Below, piece after piece: positions 27,181 through 35,881 of a stretch of DNA of 64,000 nt (positions are counted from its first letter, which is position 1; the number at the start of each line of letters is the position of its first letter). A model generated the notes under the pieces. That model did not search any database and had not been told where the DNA came from. It saw only the letters and a list, made by a program, of their open reading frames with translations. Origin of the DNA: an uncultured bacterium. GTDB lineage: Bacteria; Cyanobacteriota; Vampirovibrionia; Gastranaerophilales; Gastranaerophilaceae. The position numbers and the translations under genes are program-made. The stretch is taken from NCBI GenBank assembly GCA_949284715.1, contig CASDWH010000032.1, positions 24,125 to 88,124 on the forward strand, read 5' to 3'.

Positions 27181-28131
27181 ATGACAGTGTTGGAGTTTGA
27201 AAAACCGATTTTAGAAATACAAAAAAAAATAGACGAATTCAAAAAAATGAGTATGGAGTCAGGCATGGACTTTAACGGTGAAATTGAAAGCCTTGAAAAA
27301 CAGGCAAATGAAATAAAAAAAGAAATGTATGAATCATTAAAGCCATCACAAAAACTCCAGATTGCAAGACACAGCGAGCGTCCTAATTTTTTGGATTACA
27401 CACATATGATGTGCGAGAATTTCATAGAACTCCACGGTGACAGGGAAGGCGCTGATGACAGGGCGATTATCGGCGGGCTTGCAACAATTGCAGGCCGTAA
27501 TGTTGTACTTATCGGAACACAAAAAGGTAAATCTACTAAAGAAAATCTTGAATACAACTTTGGTATGCCGCAGCCGCAGGGGTATAGAAAGGCATTAAGA
27601 TTATTTAAACACGCCGAAAAATTCAAACTGCCTATTATAACACTTATTGATACACCGGGAGCGTATCCGGGGATTACGGCGGAGCAGACCGGACAGGGAA
27701 TTGCAATTGCTGTTAACCTTAGAGAAATGTCTAAACTCACTGTTCCTGTCATTGCAGTAATTACTGGCGAAGGATGCAGCGGCGGTGCGCTGGGACTCGC
27801 AGTTGCAAACAGAGTGTTTATGCTTGAATACGCATATTATACAGTAATTTCTCCGGAAGGGTGTGCTTCTATCCTCTGGAGAGATGCTGCAAAAGCGGCT
27901 GATGCAGCTGATGCTCTTAAAATTACAGCGGATGATTTGCTTAAATACGGCATTATTGACGGCAAAATTAAAGAACCTCTCGGAGGTGCGCATACAAATC
28001 CGCAGGATATGAGTGACAGACTTAAGAATGCGCTCATCGGCGCATTAGAGGAATTAGATTCATATTCTCCTGATGAGTTAAAAGCACAAAGATACAGCAA
28101 GTTCAGAGGTATGGGTGTTTTTAACGAGTAA
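27181..28131 (+). CDS. accA: Acetyl-CoA carboxylase carboxyltransferase subunit alpha
   Basis: This is the partner of AccD, 316 aa. Visible family motifs are the N-terminal LEFEKPILEIQKKIDEF helix, DYTHMMCENFIELHGDR, NFGMPQPQGYRKALR, TLIDTPGAYPG, GEGCSGGALGL and ISPEGCASILWRDA. It sits directly after accD, and its stop overlaps the prmA start in TAATG. This linked accD-accA arrangement ensures equal amounts of the two subunits. Confidence 0.96.
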   Translation: MTVLEFEKPILEIQKKIDEFKKMSMESGMDFNGEIESLEKQANEIKKEMYESLKPSQKLQIARHSERPNFLDYTHMMCENFIELHGDREGADDRAIIGGLATIAGRNVVLIGTQKGKSTKENLEYNFGMPQPQGYRKALRLFKHAEKFKLPIITLIDTPGAYPGITAEQTGQGIAIAVNLREMSKLTVPVIAVITGEGCSGGALGLAVANRVFMLEYAYYTVISPEGCASILWRDAAKAADAADALKITADDLLKYGIIDGKIKEPLGGAHTNPQDMSDRLKNALIGALEELDSYSPDELKAQRYSKFRGMGVFNE

Positions 28132-29033
28132 TGGATAATTATTTTGAACTTATTATAGATATTAATCCTGCTATATCCGATATTGTGTCAGATATTTGTT
28201 TTTCAAATTTTAACTGCGAAGGCGTTATACTAGCAGAAGAAACATATAGAGATTTGGAAATGGTTTCAACGACGGAAGGTGAATTAAAAGCGTTTCTTGC
28301 CGCGAATCCGGACAAAGCGGCTATTGCACGTGTTTTAACTGAAAATCGCAACCTCCTCCTAGAACGCGGTTTTAGTGAAGAAGAACTCGGAAGCTGGGCT
28401 TTTACAATTGCCGAAAAGGAAAATCAGGACTGGTCAAAAAAATGGAAAGAAAAATGGGATGTAACACACGTAAGCAATAGGATTACAATTGTTCCAAGCT
28501 GGATTGAATATAAACAGCAGCGCGCAGATGAAATTATAATTACGCTTGACCCGGGCTGCGCCTTTGGTACGGGTACACATTCTACGACTCAGTTATGCAT
28601 GCGTACAATAGAAAAGTATGTTAAGGAGGACTACACGGTTGCCGATATAGGTACGGGGTCGGGTATTCTTGCAATCTGTGCTAAAAAGTTCGGCGCCGGT
28701 TATGTCTACGGGTGTGATAATGATGAAACGGTTATTGATGTTGCTAAAGAAAATGCGCTTAAAAATGGTGTTGATGTGGTTTTTGAACTTAATACCGCAG
28801 ATAAAATCAAACGTGAATTTGATTTTGTATGTGCAAATATTCTGCATAATGTTCTTGCTGAAATTATGGGAGATTTAAAAGCAATAATGAAACCGGGCGG
28901 CAAGATTGTTTTGAGCGGAATTCTTGATGAGAAAAAAGGTGTTGTGTTTGAAGCCATTGAAAAACATTCATTAAAAGTGGTTGAAGAAACACATCTTAAC
29001 CAGTGGACAGCTATAATAGCAGAGAGGGTATAA
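28131..29033 (+). CDS. prmA: Ribosomal protein L11 methyltransferase
   Basis: PrmA trimethylates ribosomal protein L11 using S-adenosylmethionine. The 300-aa protein has a divergent N-terminal substrate-recognition domain, then WSKKWKEKWD, DPGCAFGTGTHSTTQLC and the SAM-binding VADIGTGSGILAICAKKFGA, followed by NILHNVL with the catalytic-type N-[IV]-L. The start overlaps the accA stop by 1 nt, so it is translationally coupled. Its stop lies 2 nt before kdsB. Confidence 0.94.
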   Translation: MDNYFELIIDINPAISDIVSDICFSNFNCEGVILAEETYRDLEMVSTTEGELKAFLAANPDKAAIARVLTENRNLLLERGFSEEELGSWAFTIAEKENQDWSKKWKEKWDVTHVSNRITIVPSWIEYKQQRADEIIITLDPGCAFGTGTHSTTQLCMRTIEKYVKEDYTVADIGTGSGILAICAKKFGAGYVYGCDNDETVIDVAKENALKNGVDVVFELNTADKIKREFDFVCANILHNVLAEIMGDLKAIMKPGGKIVLSGILDEKKGVVFEAIEKHSLKVVEETHLNQWTAIIAERV

Positions 29034-29035
29034 GT

Positions 29036-29764
29036 ATGGGAAAAACTGCAATAATAATACCGGCAAGGTACGGTTCAAGCAGACTTGAAGGCAAACCGCT
29101 GATTAAAGTACTTGACAAACCTATTATCCAATGGGTTTGGGAGAAGGCTAAGAGATGCACAAAAGCTGATATGGTGATTGTTGCAACAGATGATAAAAGG
29201 ATTTATGATGCAGTAAAAACCTTTGGCGGGGATGTAGAAATGACATCCACCGAGCATAAAAGCGGCTCTGACAGGATAGCGGAAGTTGCTCTAAAGCACC
29301 CTGAAATTAACGTGATTGTAAATTTGCAAGGGGATGAGCCGTTAATCAGCCTTGATGATATTAATGCTGTTATTGACGGGATTAAAAATGATGAAACAGT
29401 AGATATTTCAACTCTTGTAAGGGAAATTAAAGACGAAGACGAGGCGAATAATCCTAACCTGGTTAAATGTGTTTTTGATATAAATCATTACGCGCTTTAC
29501 TTTTCCCGCTCTAAAATACCTTTTGAACGCAACAGCGGATTGAGCAAAATATACGGGCATTTGGGTATATACGGATATAGGAAAGAATCTCTTCTAAAAA
29601 TGACAAAACTCCCGCAGACAAATCTGGAAAAGGCTGAGAGCCTTGAACAATTAAGGGCGTTACAGTCCGGTATGCGGATAAAAGTTGCGGTGACTGAAAA
29701 TGTGCCGGTGGGAATTGACACAATTGAGGATTTGGAACATTTTAAACAACTCGTAGAAAGATAA
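29036..29764 (+). CDS. kdsB: CMP-Kdo synthetase
   Basis: KdsB activates 3-deoxy-manno-octulosonate as CMP-Kdo for the inner core of lipopolysaccharide. The 242-aa protein begins IIIPARYGSSRLEGKPL, with the nucleotide-binding Arg and Lys residues, and contains NLQGDEPLIS and YGHLGIYGYRKESL. The ATG at 29036 is chosen because GAGGG lies 7 nt upstream; an earlier in-frame start would sit inside prmA. It ends the accD-accA-prmA-kdsB operon and is the clearest sign that the organism is a diderm with LPS. Confidence 0.95.
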   Translation: MGKTAIIIPARYGSSRLEGKPLIKVLDKPIIQWVWEKAKRCTKADMVIVATDDKRIYDAVKTFGGDVEMTSTEHKSGSDRIAEVALKHPEINVIVNLQGDEPLISLDDINAVIDGIKNDETVDISTLVREIKDEDEANNPNLVKCVFDINHYALYFSRSKIPFERNSGLSKIYGHLGIYGYRKESLLKMTKLPQTNLEKAESLEQLRALQSGMRIKVAVTENVPVGIDTIEDLEHFKQLVER

Positions 29765-29767
29765 TAA

Positions 29768-29800
29768 AAAACCGGTTTTTAATAAAAACCGGTTTTATTA
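29768..29800 (+). terminator. Intrinsic terminator after kdsB
   Basis: A 13-bp stem (AAAACCGGTTTTT pairing with AAAAACCGGTTTT) has a 3-nt loop. It is AT-rich at both ends, so it may also serve the convergent gene at 29823. Confidence 0.75.
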
Positions 29801-29822
29801 TGCAGTACTTAAAGATTTTTAA

Positions 29823-31133
29823 TTATTTTATAATTACGTTAGAGTTCTTTAATTGATTCATTTCTGCGATTAAGCTGTCAAAACCTGCTTTGTCGATATT
29901 TCCGTTTTTAGCGTATTTGTTAAATATTTTGCCAAGTTTAACCATATCGTAAGCATCCATATCAACTGTATCGTGGTATTTGCTGCCAGCACCGTATGCT
30001 GCGTCTGATGTTGCTCTCATTGCATCTGCTTCATAACCTGATAAGTAAGCTATAAATTCGTCAAATGAGATTTTGTCGTCGCCGTGTGCGTATTCTTCAA
30101 AGATTTTATCAATATTTTTAGTTACCTGTGCAATACTTTCATCATTGTGGTTTAATAACCAGGAGCCGAATGTTGAACCAACTCTTACACAGTTGCCGTT
30201 TTCTTTATCCCTGCCGTCGAAGTTAACGGTTGTAACTTCGGCATTAGCATCTGACCATGTTTGTGTAACATTTTGGTTTTTGGTTTCATCAATGTTCTTT
30301 GGTTTTGCTATTTCATCTGTACAAGTTTCGCTGAATTTGTTAAATGTTGTTCCGTTTGGAAGTGAATATTGTTTTGTTGCAGAATCATATTTGAATGCTG
30401 TTTCTTTACCTTGTTCATCTTTATAAATTACATATATGTTGCCTGCATCATCTTTGCCTAAACGTAATCTGTTATTGTTCCAGGCCTTATCTATACCGGC
30501 TGCATCTGGAGTAACGCCGATTGATTTCCAGAAGTTTTCACGGGCTTCTTTTGCCTCTTCAGGGGTAAGACTACCTTTTATATCATCAAGATTATATCGT
30601 TTATTATTATCTGTAGTACCAATAATACCAGCCGGTTTCTTTTCGTCTTTACCATCACCAGTGCCTGTTACAGTGCCACCCTCAGTGCCTTCGGTCTTAC
30701 CCGGGGGGTTCTCTTCGGTACTTTCAGGTTTATCGGTGCCGCGTGTACCAAGAGTTGAGTATTGACCGGGTATGTACGGAGAATAAGGATTATATGGACT
30801 ATAGTTGCTATAGTTGCTATAGTTGTTATAGCCGTTGTGTCCGCAATTGCAGACTCCGGCTTGCCGCCCGCCGCCAAACAGACCGCCGAACAATCCGTTA
30901 CCGCCGCCGAATAAGCCGCCAATTAAACCGTTGAACAAGCTTACTCCTAAGCCTATACCGATTCCTTTACCGAACATTGGCCAGAAACCGCCGCCAAAAC
31001 CGAAGCCGAATCCGCCGAAACAGCCTCCGCTTCTTCTTGGGCCGTTAAAGATGTTAATCGTTTTTGTGTTTCTGATACTAACACCGCCGTGGCAATGTCG
31101 TGCGTCAAAGTTGCATGGTAAAACCCAGACCAT
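29823..31133 (-). CDS. Glycine-rich protein with C-terminal EF-hand-like pair
   Basis: This is a 436-aa protein of unknown role. Residues about 30-95 are a Gly/Phe-rich segment (GGCFGGFGFGFGGGFWPMFG and similar), hydrophobic but without a classical signal. A short Tyr/Asn tandem repeat follows (NYSNYSNYS), then a Pro/Thr/Glu linker. The C-terminal 90 residues carry two degenerate EF-hand-like units: FEEYAHGDDKISFDEFIAYL and FNKYAKNGNIDKAGFDSLI. The loops are shorter or altered relative to canonical calcium loops. GAGGAT precedes the start. Its promoter belongs to the shared GTTACA set. A surface protein is possible. Confidence 0.75.
   Translation of the reverse strand: MVWVLPCNFDARHCHGGVSIRNTKTINIFNGPRRSGGCFGGFGFGFGGGFWPMFGKGIGIGLGVSLFNGLIGGLFGGGNGLFGGLFGGGRQAGVCNCGHNGYNNYSNYSNYSPYNPYSPYIPGQYSTLGTRGTDKPESTEENPPGKTEGTEGGTVTGTGDGKDEKKPAGIIGTTDNNKRYNLDDIKGSLTPEEAKEARENFWKSIGVTPDAAGIDKAWNNNRLRLGKDDAGNIYVIYKDEQGKETAFKYDSATKQYSLPNGTTFNKFSETCTDEIAKPKNIDETKNQNVTQTWSDANAEVTTVNFDGRDKENGNCVRVGSTFGSWLLNHNDESIAQVTKNIDKIFEEYAHGDDKISFDEFIAYLSGYEADAMRATSDAAYGAGSKYHDTVDMDAYDMVKLGKIFNKYAKNGNIDKAGFDSLIAEMNQLKNSNVIIK
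30795..30830 (-). repeat. 9-nt tandem repeat inside the glycine-rich gene
   Basis: The unit ATAGTTGCT is repeated three to four times from about 30801 on the plus strand, with a final ATAGTTGTT. It encodes the NYS repeats and could change copy number by slippage without shifting the frame. Confidence 0.6.
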
Positions 31134-31446
31134 AATCTTATCCTCATTTTTTGTACTGCTTATATATATAAAGTATATATGATTTATTTAATTTCACATT
31201 TGGGATTATTTGTTACAAAACTTAACACCCCACACCTAAAAGCTATCATAATTAGATTATTTCCCAAAGAAGCTGCCACAATAAACAGTATTAAATTTGT
31301 ATACCGGCATTTAATATCTTCCTCCTGACAAAGAATTAATCCTAAAGTATTATTTCTTAACAAAACTTAACATCTATATAATCTTATATTTTCGCACTTT
31401 CAGGAGAAAAATTTTTTAAATTATCCTTATATCTCCTGAGCAAGGC
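31134..31446. other. Long AT-rich intergenic region with repeated ACAAAACTTAACA
   Basis: About 400 bp separate two divergent genes. It contains the minus-strand promoter set described separately (31167-31217) and two same-direction copies of ACAAAACTTAACA, at 31215-31227 and 31360-31372. I see no open reading frame or recognisable RNA here. Confidence 0.5.
31167..31217 (-). promoter_or_regulatory. GTTACA box plus shared -10 region upstream of the glycine-rich gene
   Basis: Read on the minus strand, TGTAAC (31212-31217) is followed after 31 nt by ATATATACTTTATA (31167-31180), which contains a TATACT -10 element. The same two blocks at the same spacing occur upstream of the gene at 33277-34875, and a variant is found before 63033. 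Confidence 0.6.
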
Positions 31447-31496
31447 TTGATTTAATAGTTTGTTACTGCTATATTCATGTAGCGGGAATTTTCCCG
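31447..31496 (+). promoter_or_regulatory. Sigma-70-type promoter and palindrome upstream of glgP
   Basis: TTGATT (31447-31452) and TATATT (31470-31475) are separated by 17 nt. A palindrome, CGGGAATTTTCCCG (31483-31496), lies right at the expected transcription start and may be an operator or a 5' mRNA hairpin. Confidence 0.6.
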
Positions 31497-31532
31497 TTTA
31501 GTTTATAGTAGAGAAAGTAAAGGTATAAAATT

Positions 31533-33224
31533 ATGGCATTACCAAACGTAGCATATTTTTCAATGGAAATTGCAATGGATCAGTCATTGAGCACTTATTC
31601 TGGCGGTTTAGGATTTCTTGCCGGTTCACACATGTTATCTGCCGGCTACCTTCAAATGCCTATGGTTGGTGTAACAATGTTATGGTCTTACGGGTATTAC
31701 GACCAAAGAATTAGTCACAACGGTCAAGTTGAAGTCGCTTACATTAGAAAGTACTATGACTTCTTAACTGATACCGGTATTACCGTAGAAGTTGATTCTT
31801 TTGGCGAAAAAGTTAAAGTTAAGGCATATCTCGTTCCGCCGGAATTGTTCGGAACCTGTCCTGTTTATTTACTAACAACTGATATTGAAGGAAATAGCGA
31901 TTGGGCTAAGAGCATTTCTTACAAACTTTATGACGGAAATGAAAAAATCCGTATTGCTCAGGAAACTGTTCTGGGTGTTGCAGGTATTAGAGTTCTTCAA
32001 GCCGCAGGTTACAACTTTGATGTCGTTCATATGAACGAAGGACACGCTCTTCCTGCTGCATTTGAACTCTTAAGACAATACAACGGCAACCTCGATGAAG
32101 TTAAAAAGAAAACCGTGTTCACAACTCACACTCCTGTTGCCGCAGGTAACGAAGTTCACTGGGTTGATACACTCTTAGGCGGCGGTTTCTTTGCAGGATG
32201 TTCCAGAGAACAGGCTGTTGAACTTGGCGGTGAAAATTTCTCGCTTACAGTTGCTGCACTAAGAATGAGCCGTATTGCTAATGCTGTATCACAGCTTCAC
32301 GGTCTTGTAGCAAACAGAATGTGGGAATGGGTCGAAGGCAGATGCCCGATTAGAGCTATTACCAACGCCGTTAACCTCCATTACTGGCAAGATAAGCGTA
32401 TGAGCGGTGTTGCATCTTTTGATCACTTGCTCAGAGTTAAGCGCGAAATGAAAGAAGAACTCTTCAGATATATCGCAAATGTTGCAGGTAAAAGATTTGA
32501 CCCTGATGTATTAACTATCACCTGGGCAAGAAGATTTGCTGATTACAAACGTGCTTGGTTAATCTTTATGGACAAAGACAGAATCGGCAAACTGTTAGAT
32601 GAAAATAAACTTCAAATTATCTTTGCAGGTAAATTCCACCCCGATGATGTTATGGGTAAAGAAATGTTTAACAAGCTCTTGACCCGTTCACATTCATTGA
32701 AGAATGTTGTTGTTCTTCCTGGATATGAATTACAGCTTTCCGGAATGTTAAAAAGAGGAACCGATGTTTGGCTGAACACTCCGTTAAGACCGTTTGAAGC
32801 TTCAGGTACTTCCGGTATGTCCGCTAACGCTAACGGCGCTTTACACCTTTCAATCTATGACGGCTGGGCTGTTGAAGGTACATTTACCGGTATTAACGGC
32901 TACACTGTTGAATACGAAGGTCTTGATGATGAAATGCCTTGGGAAGAACGCCACTGGAAAGACCATGAATGCATAATGAATATCATCGAAAATCAAATCA
33001 TTCCTACTTATTATAACAACAAACAAGAGTGGGCTAGATTGATGAGGCAGGCAATCAGAACTTCTGAAGCTTACTTTAATTCAGACAGAATGGTTGTTGA
33101 ATATTACAACAGATTGTATAAGCCAATCGCACACGATGATACAAGTGCCGGTGAAAAGAAAAAAGAAATGAATATTTCTGAAACTCCAACATTCGACGCT
33201 TGGACATTCTCTAATATTAAGTAA
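31533..33224 (+). CDS. glgP: Alpha-glucan phosphorylase, short GlgP form
   Basis: This PLP enzyme phosphorolyses alpha-1,4-glucan to glucose-1-phosphate. The 563-aa protein is the short bacterial/archaeal GT35 type: VAYFSMEIAMDQSLSTYSGGLGFLAG at the N-terminus, HMNEGHALPAAFELL, TTHTPVAAGNE, FAGKFHPDD, and the PLP-site region LNTPLRPFEASGTSGMSANANGALHLS. AAAGG precedes the ATG by about 10 nt. Codons are unusually rich in C-ending forms (AAC, TTC, CAC, ATC) compared with neighbours, which suggests high expression. It works logically with the GH57 enzyme at 57 kb and the phosphohexomutase at 46 kb. Confidence 0.93.
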   Translation: MALPNVAYFSMEIAMDQSLSTYSGGLGFLAGSHMLSAGYLQMPMVGVTMLWSYGYYDQRISHNGQVEVAYIRKYYDFLTDTGITVEVDSFGEKVKVKAYLVPPELFGTCPVYLLTTDIEGNSDWAKSISYKLYDGNEKIRIAQETVLGVAGIRVLQAAGYNFDVVHMNEGHALPAAFELLRQYNGNLDEVKKKTVFTTHTPVAAGNEVHWVDTLLGGGFFAGCSREQAVELGGENFSLTVAALRMSRIANAVSQLHGLVANRMWEWVEGRCPIRAITNAVNLHYWQDKRMSGVASFDHLLRVKREMKEELFRYIANVAGKRFDPDVLTITWARRFADYKRAWLIFMDKDRIGKLLDENKLQIIFAGKFHPDDVMGKEMFNKLLTRSHSLKNVVVLPGYELQLSGMLKRGTDVWLNTPLRPFEASGTSGMSANANGALHLSIYDGWAVEGTFTGINGYTVEYEGLDDEMPWEERHWKDHECIMNIIENQIIPTYYNNKQEWARLMRQAIRTSEAYFNSDRMVVEYYNRLYKPIAHDDTSAGEKKKEMNISETPTFDAWTFSNIK

Positions 33225-33241
33225 TAGTTGGAAAACCAAAC

Positions 33242-33275
33242 AAAAAAAGACTTACGCTTTCGTAAGTCTTTTTTT
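33242..33275 (+). terminator. Bidirectional terminator between glgP and the convergent repeat gene
   Basis: A 15-bp perfect stem (AAAAAAAGACTTACG with CGTAAGTCTTTTTTT) has a CTTT loop. A-runs and T-runs flank it, so it should stop transcripts from both sides. Confidence 0.92.
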
Positions 33276-33276
33276 A

Positions 33277-34875
33277 TTATATTAATTTAACTGCGTCTTC
33301 TATATCGTGGTTAAGAGTGTATACTTCAAGCTTGCTGTTTACGGCCGGAAGCAGGCTGCTTCTAACATCTTCGTACTTAACCAGTCCTTGTTTCAGCATT
33401 TGCAGTTGAATTTCCGGTGATTGGGTTTTCTTAAACAAACCTAGGCGTTGGTTAGTGTTTAAACGTTCATAGAATTTTTTAACAACCTCTTTCGGTGCAT
33501 TTTTAATTACTTCTTCGACATCTTGAAGGGTTTTGCATCCCCGAAAAGTTTGTACTACTGAAATATACGATTGTTGTGTTTCCCTAGGGGCAGTATATTG
33601 TGTGTTTGCTTTAGTATATTCCTCCCGGGGAACATCTTTTTGAAGAGTATTATTTATTACCGTTTCTTGTTTGTCAGTTTCTTCTATTGTTTCTGTAATA
33701 GCCGGCTCGTCAGCAGGTGCAGTTTCTGATACTACAGTAGTATTTTTATCCGTAGTTTCAATAACAGGTGTATCCTTTTGTACTTCTGTTTTCGTTTCAG
33801 GGGTTTTCTCTTCAACCCCGAGAGCGCGTTTATATTCTTCCTGTATTTTTGTTATGTTTTCAGGGGTAAAGGAGGTTCTTACATTTTCATATTCAGATTT
33901 TTGAAGTTTTGCTATTGCTTCTTGACGAACCTTTTCCGGTGCAACATTTGCAACCTGATGAGTTACTTCCCCGACAACTTTTTCATATTCGTGCATATTG
34001 TTAGCTGTACGATCGTAAGCATCCGCCTGTTGTGATTCATCCAAATTTTGAATTTGTCTTGCAGTTTCAACACCTAACGATGTTTTTGTTTCATCTGTAT
34101 AATTCTGGTTTGCGACAATCCCTCTCGTTGTAGCATCAACTATTTCTGCCTGACGTTCAACTGCGCAATTTGGCATTTGTTTAATGACTTCGCGGGTTGG
34201 TTCATCTGTATCAGAATGTTGAGCGATATTTTCTGCAATTGGTGCTTGATTTTCATCCTGCATATTAGGTAATTGTCTTGCTAAACCGGTTCTGACATCA
34301 TCATCATAGTTTCCTATTAATTCTATAGCTGTTTCTAATTGTTTAATTGCATCTTTGATTTCCGCTGTATATTCTCCTGCTCTGGCCTTAATTTCTTCAA
34401 TTTTTGATTTTGCACTCGCAATAGCGGCTGCACGTTTGTTATCATCACTTAAGTCCCAGGTTCTGATTTCATCGTGAATAGCTTTAATATCAAGCCATTC
34501 GTTTGCTTTAATTACGACGTTTTTAACACCTTGTTCTACAGCGTTTACAACCTCATTAAATCCTTTTTTAATCTTGCCGAAGAACCCGGTTTTTTCTTCT
34601 TTTTCCGGTTCTTTAAGCGGTTTCGTTTCATTAACATTTTCTGCTTTAACAACTTTATCAGACATATCCGTATCAATAGTATCGCAATTGGGGGTAAAGA
34701 AATGACAGAAAACAATTTTATCGGACATATCCGTATCAATAGCATCTTCTGATACCATTGGAATAACAGTTTTAGCCGGATCGCTTCCTTGCAATGTACC
34801 AGGTGTAACAGGTGCGAATTCCGGGTTAATACTTTGATTTTTATTAAGTTGTTCTAAATAATTCTCCGTAGGCAT
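33277..34875 (-). CDS. Helical-repeat protein of unknown function
   Basis: The 532-aa protein starts at MPTENYLEQL, where AGAGGA precedes the ATG; a longer frame upstream would run through the promoter. A 21-residue tandem duplication (IDTDMSDK twice) lies near residues 45-75. Next is a segment FFGKIKKGFNEVVNAVEQGVKNV, then helical repeats of about 25-35 residues (ARQLPNM, IKQMPNC, ARQIQNL, HQVANV). A Thr/Glu-rich linker leads to a compact C-terminal domain. There is no signal or membrane segment. It shares its promoter elements with two other unknown genes. It lies next to the CRISPR array but shows no link to it. Confidence 0.75.
   Translation of the reverse strand: MPTENYLEQLNKNQSINPEFAPVTPGTLQGSDPAKTVIPMVSEDAIDTDMSDKIVFCHFFTPNCDTIDTDMSDKVVKAENVNETKPLKEPEKEEKTGFFGKIKKGFNEVVNAVEQGVKNVVIKANEWLDIKAIHDEIRTWDLSDDNKRAAAIASAKSKIEEIKARAGEYTAEIKDAIKQLETAIELIGNYDDDVRTGLARQLPNMQDENQAPIAENIAQHSDTDEPTREVIKQMPNCAVERQAEIVDATTRGIVANQNYTDETKTSLGVETARQIQNLDESQQADAYDRTANNMHEYEKVVGEVTHQVANVAPEKVRQEAIAKLQKSEYENVRTSFTPENITKIQEEYKRALGVEEKTPETKTEVQKDTPVIETTDKNTTVVSETAPADEPAITETIEETDKQETVINNTLQKDVPREEYTKANTQYTAPRETQQSYISVVQTFRGCKTLQDVEEVIKNAPKEVVKKFYERLNTNQRLGLFKKTQSPEIQLQMLKQGLVKYEDVRSSLLPAVNSKLEVYTLNHDIEDAVKLI
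34661..34742 (-). repeat. 63-nt in-frame tandem duplication
   Basis: The 19-nt core GACATATCCGTATCAATAG occurs at 34661-34679 and again exactly 63 nt later at 34724-34742, inside the coding region. It encodes the repeated IDTDMSDK motif. Confidence 0.7.
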
Positions 34876-34899
34876 ACTTAATAATCCTCTAATTAAATA

Positions 34900-34950
34900 T
34901 ATAAAGTATATATTGTATATAAAATTTACAATATGCGGGAATTTGTTACA
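34900..34950 (-). promoter_or_regulatory. GTTACA box plus shared -10 region upstream of the helical-repeat gene
   Basis: On the minus strand, TGTAAC (34945-34950), a 31-nt gap and ATATATACTTTATA (34900-34913) repeat exactly the arrangement at 31167-31217. The flanking TTAAGTT and AAAT..CCC are also conserved. Confidence 0.6.
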
Positions 34951-35025
34951 TAACTTAATAATATGTGCTTGGGTGGATTCAAAAAGCAACCGAAACACTA
35001 TGCCTGCAATAGTAATTTGCAACAG

Positions 35026-35881
35026 ATCTACAACAGTAAAAATTTAATATAGGTATTAAACGGTTGTCATCTTTATGATGTACAACCTATCTACAACAGT
35101 AGAAATTTAATATAGGTATTAAACGTCATTGACACTTGCACCGTTTCATCATATCTACAACAGTAGAAATTTAATATAGGTATTAAACATATATGGACTT
35201 TGAACTATTACCAGCAATCTACAACAGTAGAAATTTAATATAGGTATTAAACGAATATTAGAAATAGAAAGGGTGTACAATATCTACAACAGTAGAAATT
35301 TAATATAGGTATTAAACGTCTTGAGAACTTTCGTCTTTACCTGAATCTACAACAGTAGAAATTTAATATAGGTATTAAACAAAAAAAGATGGCAATAAAT
35401 CCGTAAATCTACAACAGTAGAAATTTAATATAGGTATTAAACAAAAAAAGATGGCAATAAATCCGTAAATCTACAACAGTAGAAATTTAATATAGGTATT
35501 AAACCCTGAAACTGGCAGGGGTATAAGTCCGTATCTACAACAGTAGAAATTTAATATAGGTATTAAACACTTATGCTTGTAAACCAACAGTGTAATCTAC
35601 AACAGTAGAAATTTAATATAGGTATTAAACTCTGTTATATTAGACAATGCGATTTCATCTACAACAGTAGAAATTTAATATAGGTATTAAACAAAGTATT
35701 TCACTCATTTAAAATCTCCCTATCTACAACAGTAGAAATTTAATATAGGTATTAAACCGGTTAGCAACCCTTGTAATGTCGTATCTACAACAGTAGAAAT
35801 TTAATATAGGTATTAAACAGCGTGGAGCAGAAGCAATTATGCCTTATCTACAACAGTAGAAATTTAATATAGGTATTAAAC
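35026..35881 (-). CRISPR. Type V-A CRISPR array, 14 repeats and 13 spacers
   Basis: The 36-nt repeats start at 35026, 35089, 35153, 35217, 35282, 35345, 35407, 35469, 35533, 35595, 35657, 35722, 35783 and 35846. Spacers are 25-29 nt. On the minus strand each repeat begins GTTTAATACC and ends AATTTCTACTGTTGTAGAT, the well-known Cas12a crRNA handle with stem TCTAC/GTAGA, so crRNAs are read from the minus strand. The repeat at 35026 carries a G-to-A change at 35039 (plus strand) and is therefore the old, leader-distal end. Spacers 6 and 7 are identical. Orientation places the leader on the cas2 side. Confidence 0.99.

Noticed and set aside
30641..30653. 13-nt match between CRISPR spacer 5 and the glycine-rich gene
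   Set aside because: The match is internal, does not include the seed end with a PAM, and is short enough to be chance; not a self-target.
34876..35022. 49-residue N-terminal extension of the helical-repeat protein
   Set aside because: The extension would contain the shared promoter blocks, and the ATG at 34875 has its own AGAGGA site.
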